NCBI RefSeq assembly: GCF_002088275.1
Contig: NZ_AQQS01000010.1
Span: forward strand, 62,001-126,000
Direction of reading: 5' to 3'
From: Aurantimonas sp. 22II-16-19i
Lineage (GTDB): Bacteria; Pseudomonadota; Alphaproteobacteria; Rhizobiales; Rhizobiaceae
Length of the DNA stretch: 64,000 nucleotides
Position numbers and translations under genes: made by a program. Within the stretch, counting starts at the first letter, position 1; each line of letters begins with the position of its first letter. The notes under the pieces were generated by a model. The model saw only the letters and a list, made by a program, of their open reading frames with translations. It ran no database searches and had not been told where the DNA came from. Shown here one piece after another: positions 48,079 through 58,523 of this stretch.

Positions 48079-49569
48079 TCACCCTCCCACCGCCAGTTCC
48101 GGCACCGTCTCCAGCACCAGCGCCATGTCCGCCTGGAACGCCTTCGTCTCCCGGTCCTTTGCCGCCTGATCCGGCAGGCGCAGGATATAGGACGGGTGGA
48201 CCGTCACCAGCAGCTGCGTCTTCTCGTCGAGGTCGATCAGCTTCGAGCGCGTCGCCTTGATGGTCACGGTCTTGCCGAGGACGGCCTGGGCCGCCGTCGC
48301 GCCCAGCGCCACGATCAGCTTCGGGGCGATCAGCGCCCGCTCCTGGTCGAGCCACCAGCGGCAGACCTTGATCTCGCTCATGTTCGGCTTGGCATGGATG
48401 CGCCGCTTGCCGCGCGGCTCGAACTTGAAGTGCTTCACCGCATTGGTGACATAGGCCTGGGAGCGGTCGATGCCCGCCGCCGCCAGCGCCTGGTCGAACA
48501 CCTTGCCGGCCGGCCCGACGAAGGGCTCGCCGGCGATGTCCTCCTGGTCCCCCGGCTGCTCGCCGACGAAGATCACCGGCGCATCCTCCGGCCCCTTGCC
48601 GAATACCGTCTGGGTGGCAGGCTCCCAGAGCGGGCAGGCCGTGCAATGGGCCGCCTGCTCGCGGGCCGCGGCGATCGTCGCCGGCGCTTTTCCGGTTCCG
48701 AGGCCGGGGCTGACCTCGCGGGTCTGTTCCATGCGTGGCAAAGCCATGGCGCGGCGCTCCCTGAGCTTTTGCGAATGCAAACTCGGCAGCGTCGGCTGGG
48801 TTTCCAGCATGCGGCGCGTCGCCGCCTCGGCGCCGGCGATCAGCGGCTTGACCAGCGCGGTCTCCGGCATGTTGGCCCAGTATTTCTTCGGCATTTCGGC
48901 CGTCATCGCCTTCACCTTCAGCCGCGCCGGGTTGAAGATCGAGGCGTAATAGGTCAGCCACAGCGCCTCCATGTCGTCGTCCGCCGGCGCCATGTCGCGG
49001 GTCGCACCCGGGAGAAACGCGAGCTCCTCGCCGTTCCAGTGGGCGCTGCGCTCCGGTGTCAGGATCGTCCAGACCATGCCGGCGAAGCGCCGGGCGAAGA
49101 ACGGCGCGGTGAGCTCGACGGTGTGGTGGAAGGGCTCGAACCAGGCGATGGAATGGCGGCCGAGTTCGCCGTCCTCGATCTCGCGGAACCGCACGAAGGC
49201 CTTCATCTTGTGGCTGTCGCGGCGCACCGCCTTTTCCATCTCCGCCGCGCGGAGGATGTCCGGGTCGGAGGCGATCTCCAAGAGCCGCTTCTCGCTCTGC
49301 AGCCGCCAGAGCAGGCGATAGGCGAAGACGAAGCGGTCCTCGTCGGCATGGCAGACGAGCTTGCGGGCAAGCTCCGGAAAGGCCTTCGGCACCGTCGGCT
49401 GCAAGGCGCCCGCCGGCGGCTCGGGCAAGGGCTCGGCAAACAGCCCGGGTGCTGCATCGCCGATGGTGAAGCCGATGTCTTCCGGAGCGACACCCAGCGT
49501 CAGCGCTCGGCGCGCGGCATTCCGCCAGCCGTCGAAATCGGCGGGAAAGGCGAGTGGAACGTTGAACAT
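48079..49569 (-). CDS. DUF4130-UdgX fusion, uracil-DNA-binding protein
   Basis: A protein of 496 residues with two parts. The N-terminal ~240 residues match the probable DNA-metabolism family (DUF4130; MFNVPLAFPADFDGWRNAARR, WTILTPERSAHW). The C-terminal part is UdgX: motif A GEQPGDQED (336-344), the KRRIHAKP loop (388-395) whose His 392 is the residue that links covalently to uracil in characterised UdgX, and HPSYILR (458-464). A CTAC pair at about 309-312 suits an Fe-S cluster. Start ATG 49569 with GAGGTG upstream. Its usual partner, the radical SAM gene, is found at 51.6-52.9 kb on the same strand, separated by other genes. Confidence 0.9.
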   Translation of the reverse strand: MFNVPLAFPADFDGWRNAARRALTLGVAPEDIGFTIGDAAPGLFAEPLPEPPAGALQPTVPKAFPELARKLVCHADEDRFVFAYRLLWRLQSEKRLLEIASDPDILRAAEMEKAVRRDSHKMKAFVRFREIEDGELGRHSIAWFEPFHHTVELTAPFFARRFAGMVWTILTPERSAHWNGEELAFLPGATRDMAPADDDMEALWLTYYASIFNPARLKVKAMTAEMPKKYWANMPETALVKPLIAGAEAATRRMLETQPTLPSLHSQKLRERRAMALPRMEQTREVSPGLGTGKAPATIAAAREQAAHCTACPLWEPATQTVFGKGPEDAPVIFVGEQPGDQEDIAGEPFVGPAGKVFDQALAAAGIDRSQAYVTNAVKHFKFEPRGKRRIHAKPNMSEIKVCRWWLDQERALIAPKLIVALGATAAQAVLGKTVTIKATRSKLIDLDEKTQLLVTVHPSYILRLPDQAAKDRETKAFQADMALVLETVPELAVGG

Positions 49570-49658
49570 TTTGCCGAACACCTCAACCGCGAACCAATTG
49601 CCGTCATTCGCCAAACGTAGTAACAACTAGCCGCCTGAGACTAGGGCGGAGCGAGCCC

Positions 49659-49922
49659 GTGAACTTTCACGAACATAAGATGAACGCGCGGATGTTCAAT
49701 CAGAAGCTCTCGACCGCCAAGCGAGTTGCCGAGGTCAATCCCGTCGTCGTGACCGATCGGGGCCGGCCGACGCATGTCCTCATGAGTTACGCGGAGTATG
49801 AGAGACTTCGGAGCAATCGCGGATCGGTACTGGACTTTTTTGCCGATAGGCGCCCGGAAGCGGATTTCGATTTCGATCCTCCGCGGGACAAGAGCCTGCC
49901 GCGAGAAGTCGATTTCGATTGA
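49659..49922 (+). CDS. Phd/YefM-family antitoxin
   Basis: An antitoxin of 87 residues with the Phd pattern: MNARMFNQKLSTAKRVAEV, then PVVVTDRGRPTHVLMSYAEYERL, followed by an acidic C-terminus (DFFADRRPEADFDFD) that would bind the toxin. Start GTG 49659 is chosen because a GGCGGAG precedes it; ATG 49680 is the alternative. The toxin reading frame immediately downstream is frameshifted, so this may now act alone as a regulator or a protective antidote. Confidence 0.85.
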   Translation: MNFHEHKMNARMFNQKLSTAKRVAEVNPVVVTDRGRPTHVLMSYAEYERLRSNRGSVLDFFADRRPEADFDFDPPRDKSLPREVDFD

Positions 49923-50342
49923 ATGCCGCGGTGTATCTTCTCGACACCAATGATCTCGGCCGCACGCAAGCCCTGGACTCTCGATGAGCGCGTCGCTCAA
50001 ACCATCGGCTCACTGCCGCTCCAGACGGCGTATGTTTCCGTCATCACGCTGATGGAACTGGAGATCGGAGTCATCTCCATGGAGCGGCGCGACCGGCAAC
50101 AGGGCGCCGATCTTCGGCAATGGCTGCGATCGCGGCGCGCCGAGCTCGCCGACTCTCAGATCCTGCCGGTGACGGAACTGGTGGCTCTCCGATGTGCGAC
50201 CCTCCACGTTCCAGATCGTCGTCCGCGAAACGATTCTCTCATCGCCGCGACAGCGCTCGTCCACGGCCTGACGCTGGTCACGAGAAACGTCGCCGACTTC
50301 GATACGATCGACGGATTGCGCATCCTGAATCTCTGGGCCTGA
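49919..50342 (+). pseudogene. VapC-like PIN toxin, frameshifted near its start
   Basis: The frame from about 49953 to TGA 50342 reads ISAARKPWTLDERVAQTI and continues as a normal VapC (SVITLMELEIGVISMERR, PRNDSLIAATALVHGLTLVTRNVADFD). The expected N-terminus VYLLDTN, with the first catalytic Asp, lies in another frame, from TTG 49919 or GTG 49931 to about 49951. Two bases are missing (or one extra is present) between the parts, at 49949-49953. The in-frame ATG 49923 yields a protein without the Asp. The toxin is therefore very likely inactive, unless the shift is a sequencing error or is bypassed by programmed slippage. Confidence 0.8.
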
Positions 50343-50357
50343 GCCGCGACCTGACGC

Positions 50358-50840
50358 TCAGCGCCGATGAACCCGCTCGTGCATCGCCTTGATCTCGGCG
50401 GCAAACGCCTCGAACGGTCCCACGATCTCCACATGCGGCAGCAATTCGCGCATCGTCACCGGCTTGTAGGGCAGCGGCGGGGCGCCGAACTCTTCGAGCC
50501 ACGCGATCAGTTGCGGCGTCGAGGTGGCGAAGACCGCGCGGCCGATACCGCACCATCCGTGCGCCGCCGCGCACATCGGGCAGTGCTCGCCGGAGGTGTA
50601 AATCGTCGCCGCGGCGCGCTCAGCCTTCGACAGGTTCAGCGCAGCCCAGCGGGCGAGCGCCAATTCAGGATGCGCCGTCGGATCGCCGGAGCCGGTGCGG
50701 TTGTGATCCTCCTTCAGAATCTCGCCCGCGCCGGAGACGAGCACCGAGCCGAAGGGCCGGTTTCCGGTCTCAACGGCCTCGCGGGCAAGCTCGACGCAGC
50801 GGCGAAGATGGGTGATGTCGGCGGCGTCGGATTCAGTCAT
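50358..50840 (-). CDS. Nucleoside deaminase (cytidine/deoxycytidylate deaminase fold)
   Basis: A zinc-dependent deaminase of 160 residues. The metal site is visible: His and Glu in AHPELA and two Cys in GEHCPMCAAA (H-x-E with PCxxC). The start region FGSVLVSGAGEILKEDHNRTGSGDPTAHPE is typical of guanine-deaminase and related nucleoside/tRNA deaminases; it is too short for RibD. ATG 50840 is preferred. It is convergent with the TA pair on one side and divergent from HigB on the other. The substrate is uncertain (guanine, cytosine or a modified base). Confidence 0.87.
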   Translation of the reverse strand: MTESDAADITHLRRCVELAREAVETGNRPFGSVLVSGAGEILKEDHNRTGSGDPTAHPELALARWAALNLSKAERAAATIYTSGEHCPMCAAAHGWCGIGRAVFATSTPQLIAWLEEFGAPPLPYKPVTMRELLPHVEIVGPFEAFAAEIKAMHERVHRR

Positions 50841-50986
50841 GACAGTTCTCCGGGGAACGGCTTCGCAGGTCTCTCGCGCGTCTGTCGTTCGGCATCTCTG
50901 GTCGTTGCAACTACCCTCGAAGCGATGACCTCTTCCTGAGCCGATCGAATCGTGTATCATGATGTGATACAAGCCGAGACGATCAT

Positions 50987-51274
50987 ATGATCCTTTCAAC
51001 GCGAGGCAAGTTCGTCGAGCAGATCGCGGCCGGCAAAGCGCCCAAGGGATTTCCTGCCGATCTCGTCGCTCGGGCGGAGCGCCGTCTTCGTGCTGTCGAC
51101 CTGGCCGTCGATCTGAAGGATCTGCGGTCGCCGCCGGGCAACCGGTTGGAGGCCTTGAAAGGCGATCGGCAGGGGCAGCACTCCATCAGGATAAACGACC
51201 AGTGGCGGATATGCTTCCGCTGGACGCAAACCGGTGTGGAAGATGTCGAGATCGTCGATTATCATTCCGGATGA
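50987..51274 (+). CDS. higB: HigB-like RelE/ParE-fold toxin
   Basis: A toxin of 95 residues with HigB features: GKFVEQIAAGKAPKGFPADLVARAERRLRAVDLAVDLKDLRSPPGNRLEALKGDRQGQHSIRINDQWRICFRW. The SIRINDQWRICFRW strand is the catalytic strand of this family, which cuts mRNA on the ribosome. It starts at ATG 50987, and the antitoxin gene starts 24 bases after its stop, in the reverse order (toxin first) that marks HigBA operons. Intact frame. Confidence 0.92.
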   Translation: MILSTRGKFVEQIAAGKAPKGFPADLVARAERRLRAVDLAVDLKDLRSPPGNRLEALKGDRQGQHSIRINDQWRICFRWTQTGVEDVEIVDYHSG

Positions 51275-51298
51275 ACCCGGATGCAGGAGGTAGGCTCC

Positions 51299-51610
51299 AT
51301 GTCGCTGCGGTTTGCACGACCGATTCATCCCGGCGAATATCTGCGGGAGGAATATCTCGTTCCGCTCGCGATCAGTGCCGGCGCATTGGCCAAGCGCCTC
51401 GACTTGCCGAGGACACGGATCGAACGGCTGATCCGCGAAGAGGTCGGCGTCACGCCGGACACTGCCCTGCGGCTCGCACGAGTCTTCGACACCACGCCGC
51501 AATTCTGGCTGAACTTGCAGAACGCCTATGACCTTCATGTCACGGGCGAACGGCTCGGCGATGTCATCGCGAAGATCGCCCCCCTGACCCACCCCGATCA
51601 GGCCGCCTGA
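51299..51610 (+). CDS. higA: HigA-like antitoxin (HTH, XRE type)
   Basis: An antitoxin of 103 residues: MSLRFARPIHPGEYLREEYLVPLAISAGALAKRLDLPRTRIERLIREEVGVTPDTALRLARVFDTTPQFWLNLQ is the complete HigA pattern with a helix-turn-helix near 30-60. ATG 51299 has AGGAGG 8 bases upstream. It binds HigB and represses the operon. It ends six bases before the convergent radical SAM gene's stop. Confidence 0.93.
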   Translation: MSLRFARPIHPGEYLREEYLVPLAISAGALAKRLDLPRTRIERLIREEVGVTPDTALRLARVFDTTPQFWLNLQNAYDLHVTGERLGDVIAKIAPLTHPDQAA

Positions 51611-51615
51611 CATGG

Positions 51616-52863
51616 TCAAAACAGCTCCAGCTGGCTCGCCGCGCGCTTGGCCTTCGGCAGGAAGCTCTCCTTGAGCCTCTCCCGGTCCGTCAGCCCGCCC
51701 GGCGACCAGTCGAGCGCCATGACGAACGGCCGGACCTTGTCGATCGACTGGCAGAGCCGGGCGACGTCGTCGAGCCTGAGCGTCCGGTGCCGGCGTGTCG
51801 AGAGGATGCGCTTGACCGCCCGGGTGCCGAGGCCGGGCACCCGCAGCAGCATCTCCCGGTCGGCGCGGTTGACGTCCACGGGAAAGCTCTCGCGGTTCCG
51901 CAGCGCCCAGGCGAGCTTCGGATCGACGGCGAGATCGAGCATGCCGCCCTCCCCGCCCGAGACGATCTCGGCGCGCTGGAAGCCGTAGAAGCGCATCAGC
52001 CAGTCGGCCTGATAGAGCCGGTGCTCGCGCATCATCGGCGGCTTTAACAGCGGCAGTCGGCTCGACGAATCCGGAATCGGCGAGAAGGCGGAATAGTAGA
52101 CGCGGCTGAGGCGATAGTTGCCATAGAGGTTTTCCGAGCGGATCAGCACGTCGTCGTCGGTGGAGGCGTCCGCCCCGACGATCATCTGCGTCGACTGGCC
52201 GCCCGCCGAGAACCGCTGCGGCTTCGTCCGGTCCCGCTTCTCGCCCTTGTGCTCCTCGATCTTCGCCCGCAGGTGCCCCATGGAGCGGCGGATGTCGCGC
52301 GCGTCCTTTTCCGGCGCCAGGGCCGAGAGCGTCGCATCGGTCGGCATCTCGATGTTCACCGACAGGCGGTCGGCGAAGAGACCGGCCTCCTCCAGGAGCG
52401 CCGGCGAGGCGTCGGGGATCGTTTTCAGGTGGATGTAGCCGGAGAAGTTCTCCTCGAGGCGCAGCTTCCTTGCGACGCGGACCATCTCCTCCATCGTGTA
52501 GTCGGAGTTCCTGATGATGCCCGAGGAGAGGAACAGACCCTCGATGTAGTTCCGGCGATAGAAGTTCATCGTCAGCGCGACCACCTCGTCGACGCTGAAC
52601 CGCGCCCGCTGGACGTTCGAGGACGAGCGGTTGATGCAGTAGACGCAGTCGTAGATGCAGAAGTTGGTGAGCAGGATCTTCAGGAGGGAGATGCAGCGGC
52701 CGTCCGGCGCATAGGCGTGGCAGATGCCGGAACCCTCGGTCGAACCGATGCCCTTCGACTTGACGGAGTTGCGCCCCGCCGCCCCGCTGGAAGCGCAGGA
52801 GGCGTCGTACTTCGCCGCATCGGACAGAACGGCGAGCTTGGTGCGGAGATCGAGCGTCGGCAT
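51616..52863 (-). CDS. Radical SAM protein, putative DNA modification/repair
   Basis: A protein of 415 residues. The 4Fe-4S cluster motif is C-x3-C-x2-C in NFCIYDCVYCINR (Cys 69, 73, 76). A C-terminal helix-hairpin-helix (VDVNRADREMLLRVPGLGTRAVKRILS) suggests DNA binding. This is the radical SAM family described as putative DNA modification/repair, which is encoded next to DUF4130/UdgX proteins in many bacteria. Start ATG 52863 gives MPTLDLRTKLAVLSDAAKYDASC. Here about 2 kb of TA genes and a deaminase separate it from its partner. The reaction is unknown; base repair or modification is likely. Confidence 0.92.
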   Translation of the reverse strand: MPTLDLRTKLAVLSDAAKYDASCASSGAAGRNSVKSKGIGSTEGSGICHAYAPDGRCISLLKILLTNFCIYDCVYCINRSSSNVQRARFSVDEVVALTMNFYRRNYIEGLFLSSGIIRNSDYTMEEMVRVARKLRLEENFSGYIHLKTIPDASPALLEEAGLFADRLSVNIEMPTDATLSALAPEKDARDIRRSMGHLRAKIEEHKGEKRDRTKPQRFSAGGQSTQMIVGADASTDDDVLIRSENLYGNYRLSRVYYSAFSPIPDSSSRLPLLKPPMMREHRLYQADWLMRFYGFQRAEIVSGGEGGMLDLAVDPKLAWALRNRESFPVDVNRADREMLLRVPGLGTRAVKRILSTRRHRTLRLDDVARLCQSIDKVRPFVMALDWSPGGLTDRERLKESFLPKAKRAASQLELF

Positions 52864-53126
52864 GAGACGGACATAGCGTTCATGAAACGTTCGCGCCAGA
52901 GCGATCCTGCAACCGTTACCTTTTGTCGCGGCGCCTGCCACCGCGCGCCGACCGGAAACACCAAGATCTTGACTCTCAATCAGTTTTGATCGGCCGTATG
53001 AACCAAATCAGCGAAAGCGGCGTTATATCAGGCAGTGGGACAATCCGGGGGCGTGACTGTGCGAGGGCGTCGATCTCGTTCTCGGACTTCGGCATTTCGA
53101 ACGCCCCCGACGACCGGAGCATCTTC

Positions 53127-53573
53127 ATGCAGAAAATCATCTCGATGGCCCTGGCCTTGCTGCTGGCCATCGGCACCCTCGGAACTGGCACCGTCAGTGC
53201 CAGCGCCGAACCGCACTGGCGGGGCCATAATGGCGGGCAGCACTGGAACCGCGGGAACTGGAACGGACCGCGCCATTATCGCGGCGGGCGCCACTATCGG
53301 GGTGGCCGTCACTATCGCGGGGGTCGCCATTATGGCCGCCGCCACAACAATAATGGAGCGGCGATCGGCGCCGGCATTGCAGGCCTGGCGATCGGCGCGA
53401 TCGTCGGTGGTGCATTGGCAGACCGGGATCGTCCGGTCCCGGTGCAGCGCGTCTATCCGAGCCGCGGCTATGGATCGCATGTGGCGCGCTGCGAGGCGCG
53501 CTACCGTTCCTATGACCGTCGCACGGACACCTTCCTCGGCTATGACGGTCATCGCCACCGCTGCAAGTACTGA
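53127..53573 (+). CDS. BA14K-family exported protein with RGGRHY repeats
   Basis: A protein of 148 residues. A signal peptide ends near SASA-EPH. A His/Arg/Gly/Tyr-rich region follows with three RGGRHY repeats (an 18-base DNA unit repeated at about 53270-53335), then a glycine zipper/hydrophobic segment (AAIGAGIAGLAIGAIVGGAL), and the BA14K end SHVARCEARYRSYDRRTDTFLGYDG. BA14K proteins are envelope-associated lectin-like antigens in Brucella and relatives. The role here is probably in the cell envelope. A strong terminator follows. Confidence 0.9.
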   Translation: MQKIISMALALLLAIGTLGTGTVSASAEPHWRGHNGGQHWNRGNWNGPRHYRGGRHYRGGRHYRGGRHYGRRHNNNGAAIGAGIAGLAIGAIVGGALADRDRPVPVQRVYPSRGYGSHVARCEARYRSYDRRTDTFLGYDGHRHRCKY

Positions 53574-53606
53574 TCGCTCGCCGATCTGTTCGACATGAGA
53601 CACCCG

Positions 53607-53640
53607 AAGCGCCGGCGGATCCTTCCGCCGGCGCTTTTGC
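53607..53640 (+). terminator. Rho-independent terminator after the BA14K gene
   Basis: A 13-base-pair stem (53607-53619 with 53624-53636) with a 4-base loop and a following TTTT. A textbook intrinsic terminator, 34 bases after the stop. Confidence 0.9.
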
Positions 53641-54018
53641 GTTGTCGGTGGGCATCGCAGGACGCCTTGCTCCCCTGAATGGAGCGCCGCCTTTCAGCGG
53701 CCGTGAGCCCTGCCCTCCCTACCGCTCCTCCACTTACCGCTCCGACGCCCCCCGATCGGACAAGTCCCGGGGAAATGATGGCGGCCGTCTCCGCCGCAAT
53801 TTCTGACTCCCTATCGGCTCAACCGAGCGGACGGAAACCAAGCCGCGGCGGGCAACCGAGCCGACATCAAGTGCGCGGTCCGAGGCGAGATACCGGACAT
53901 CGCAGGACGCGCGTCGCCGCCGAAATCAATGAGCCTGGAATCGAAACGCCGGCGGGACGATCCGCCGGCGTTGTCTTGTCTGGAAGGGCTTGGCGGCCGC
54001 CGGCCGCCCGAACCTCGA
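53641..54018. other. Intergenic region with a terminator for coxM
   Basis: About 380 bases without a gene. A 12-base-pair hairpin at 53945-53972 (AACGCCGGCGG arm) is followed on the minus strand by TTTC, suiting termination of the coxSLM operon. The rest shows no motif I recognise. Confidence 0.5.
53945..53972 (-). terminator. Probable terminator of the coxSLM operon
   Basis: Eleven Watson-Crick pairs plus one G-T pair around an ACGA loop, 46 bases after the coxM stop on the minus strand, with a short T-rich tail. Its sequence resembles the 53607 terminator stem, both having CGCCGGCGG arms. Confidence 0.7.
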
Positions 54019-54825
54019 TCAGTGGGCGAGCGCCTTCTTCACGGCGCGCTTGGTGACGACCTTGACCAGATTGGCGCGATAGGCCGACGAGCCGTGGATG
54101 TCGGCGATCATGTCGCCTTCCGATGCCGCAAGTCCGTCCACGGCTTCCGGCGAGAAGTTGCCCGACAGCGCGCTCTCGGCGTCGCTCCAGTGGAAGGCGC
54201 CGCTCGATCCGGCGCCGGTGACACCGACCTTCACGCCGTCGGCGCGCCTTGCGACGAAGACGCCGCACATGGCGTAACGCGAAGCCGGGTTGCGGAACTT
54301 CTCATAGGCGCACTGGTCCGGCGCCTCGAAGGAGACCGCGGTGACGATCTCGCCCTCGTCCAGCGCCGTCTCGAACAGGCCCTGGAAGAACTCGTCGGCC
54401 GGCATGTCGCGCTTGTCGGTATGGATCGTTGCCCCGAGGGCGAGAAGCGCCGCCGGATAATCCGCCGCCGGGTCGAAATTGGCGACCGAGCCGCCGACCG
54501 TGCCCATGTGGCGCACGGCCGGATCGCCGATCAGCCCGGCGAGCGCGGCAAAGCCGGGGCATACGGACTTGATCTCCGGGTTCGTCGCGACTTCGGCATG
54601 GGTCATGCCGCCGCCGATGCGGATCGACCGGCCGTTCACCGAGATGCCCTTCAGTTCCGCCACGTGGCGAAGGTCGATCAGCGCCTCGGGCGCCGCGAGC
54701 CGCTGCTTCATGGTCGGGATCAGCGTCATGCCGCCCGACAGGTATTTTGCCTCGTCGCCCTTTTCCGCGGCGAGCTGCGTCGCCTCTGCCAGCGAAGACG
54801 GGCGGTGGTAGCTGGTCTCGTACAT
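54019..54825 (-). CDS. coxM: Medium FAD-binding subunit of a molybdenum hydroxylase (CoxM-like)
   Basis: An FAD subunit of 268 residues of the xanthine-oxidase family. FAD-binding patterns are AKYLSGGMTLIPTMKQRL at residues ~27-45 and the TVGGSVANFDPAADYPAALLALGA segment near 110-130. The C-terminal domain contains KVGVTGAGSSGAF. It carries electrons from the molybdenum subunit's Fe-S partner to FAD. It is the last gene of the operon, 137 bases after coxL. In a true CO dehydrogenase it would be the 30 kDa subunit. Confidence 0.92.
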   Translation of the reverse strand: MYETSYHRPSSLAEATQLAAEKGDEAKYLSGGMTLIPTMKQRLAAPEALIDLRHVAELKGISVNGRSIRIGGGMTHAEVATNPEIKSVCPGFAALAGLIGDPAVRHMGTVGGSVANFDPAADYPAALLALGATIHTDKRDMPADEFFQGLFETALDEGEIVTAVSFEAPDQCAYEKFRNPASRYAMCGVFVARRADGVKVGVTGAGSSGAFHWSDAESALSGNFSPEAVDGLAASEGDMIADIHGSSAYRANLVKVVTKRAVKKALAH

Positions 54826-54962
54826 CGGTCGTGCCTCCTTGGGGGCTCATCGGGGCGCCGGGCTGGCAGCTTCGCCAGCCGCGCGGCGCAATCTTCGAAT
54901 CTGGCGGGCCGGACGACCGGCCGCGCCGGCCGCGCCCCGAAGGGCACGGCCGATCGTCATCG

Positions 54963-57314
<2,352 letters not shown>

Positions 57315-57429
57315 AGTCAAACCCTCCCTAAGCTCGGTCACGGCTCCCATGCGCCAGGGCGCATCCGCGACCGATGAAACCGTTCAAGGACCGCGGCGCC
57401 CAGCAGCGGGGCCGCGGCAGCTCGTCACG

Positions 57430-57918
<489 letters not shown>

Positions 57919-58523
57919 GAAACTCCTCCCAAACTCGCCGGCACGACGGCCGGTCTTCAAACCCTTCGCGCCCCCCACGGCCGGCTGAGCGCGATCCTTC
58001 TCGCGATGCACGAAGCAGCCCAGGGTTCGTTCGGCCGGAGATTGCCCCTTTGCGGGCGAGGCTTCAAGCGCTTTTCAGAATCATTCCATCATGGTGGGAG
58101 CGTCATGACGACGCCGAGGTTCGGCGAGGGCGCCAGGCGGCTCTCGGCGCCGCATGCATGCCGGAACGCGCCCTCGTCGCCAGGGCGCGTCAGCAAGCCT
58201 GTGCCGGACGGCTCGGCTGCATGATGTGCGCCGGCAACAGGCTAGCCGCGTCGAGCCGACGCACCGAGACTGCGACAGTAAGTCCGGCTTTGCGACGAAG
58301 CTGTTGTCGCATCGGCACAGACCCAGCTCAATCGACCCATCAAGGTGCCCTCGCGCCCGGTTTGGGGGCCGGAGGTAGTTGTTATTTCATCAATTCCCGT
58401 CATCCTTACCTGCACCTGAAGGGGGGAGTGAAACTTTTCGGGAGGGGCCTCTTCGGCCTCGCCGCGCCATGACAGCCGGCACTCGTCCCTCCGCATGATC
58501 GCTGGCTCAGGGGATGTAAGCGT
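57919..58523. other. Divergent intergenic region between coxS and tamA
   Basis: 605 bases that hold the promoters of coxSLM (minus) and tamA (plus). I see no gene: the frames crossing it lack start sites and composition. An AT-richer patch near 58375-58415 may be the tamA promoter. No hairpin or operator stands out. Confidence 0.45.
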
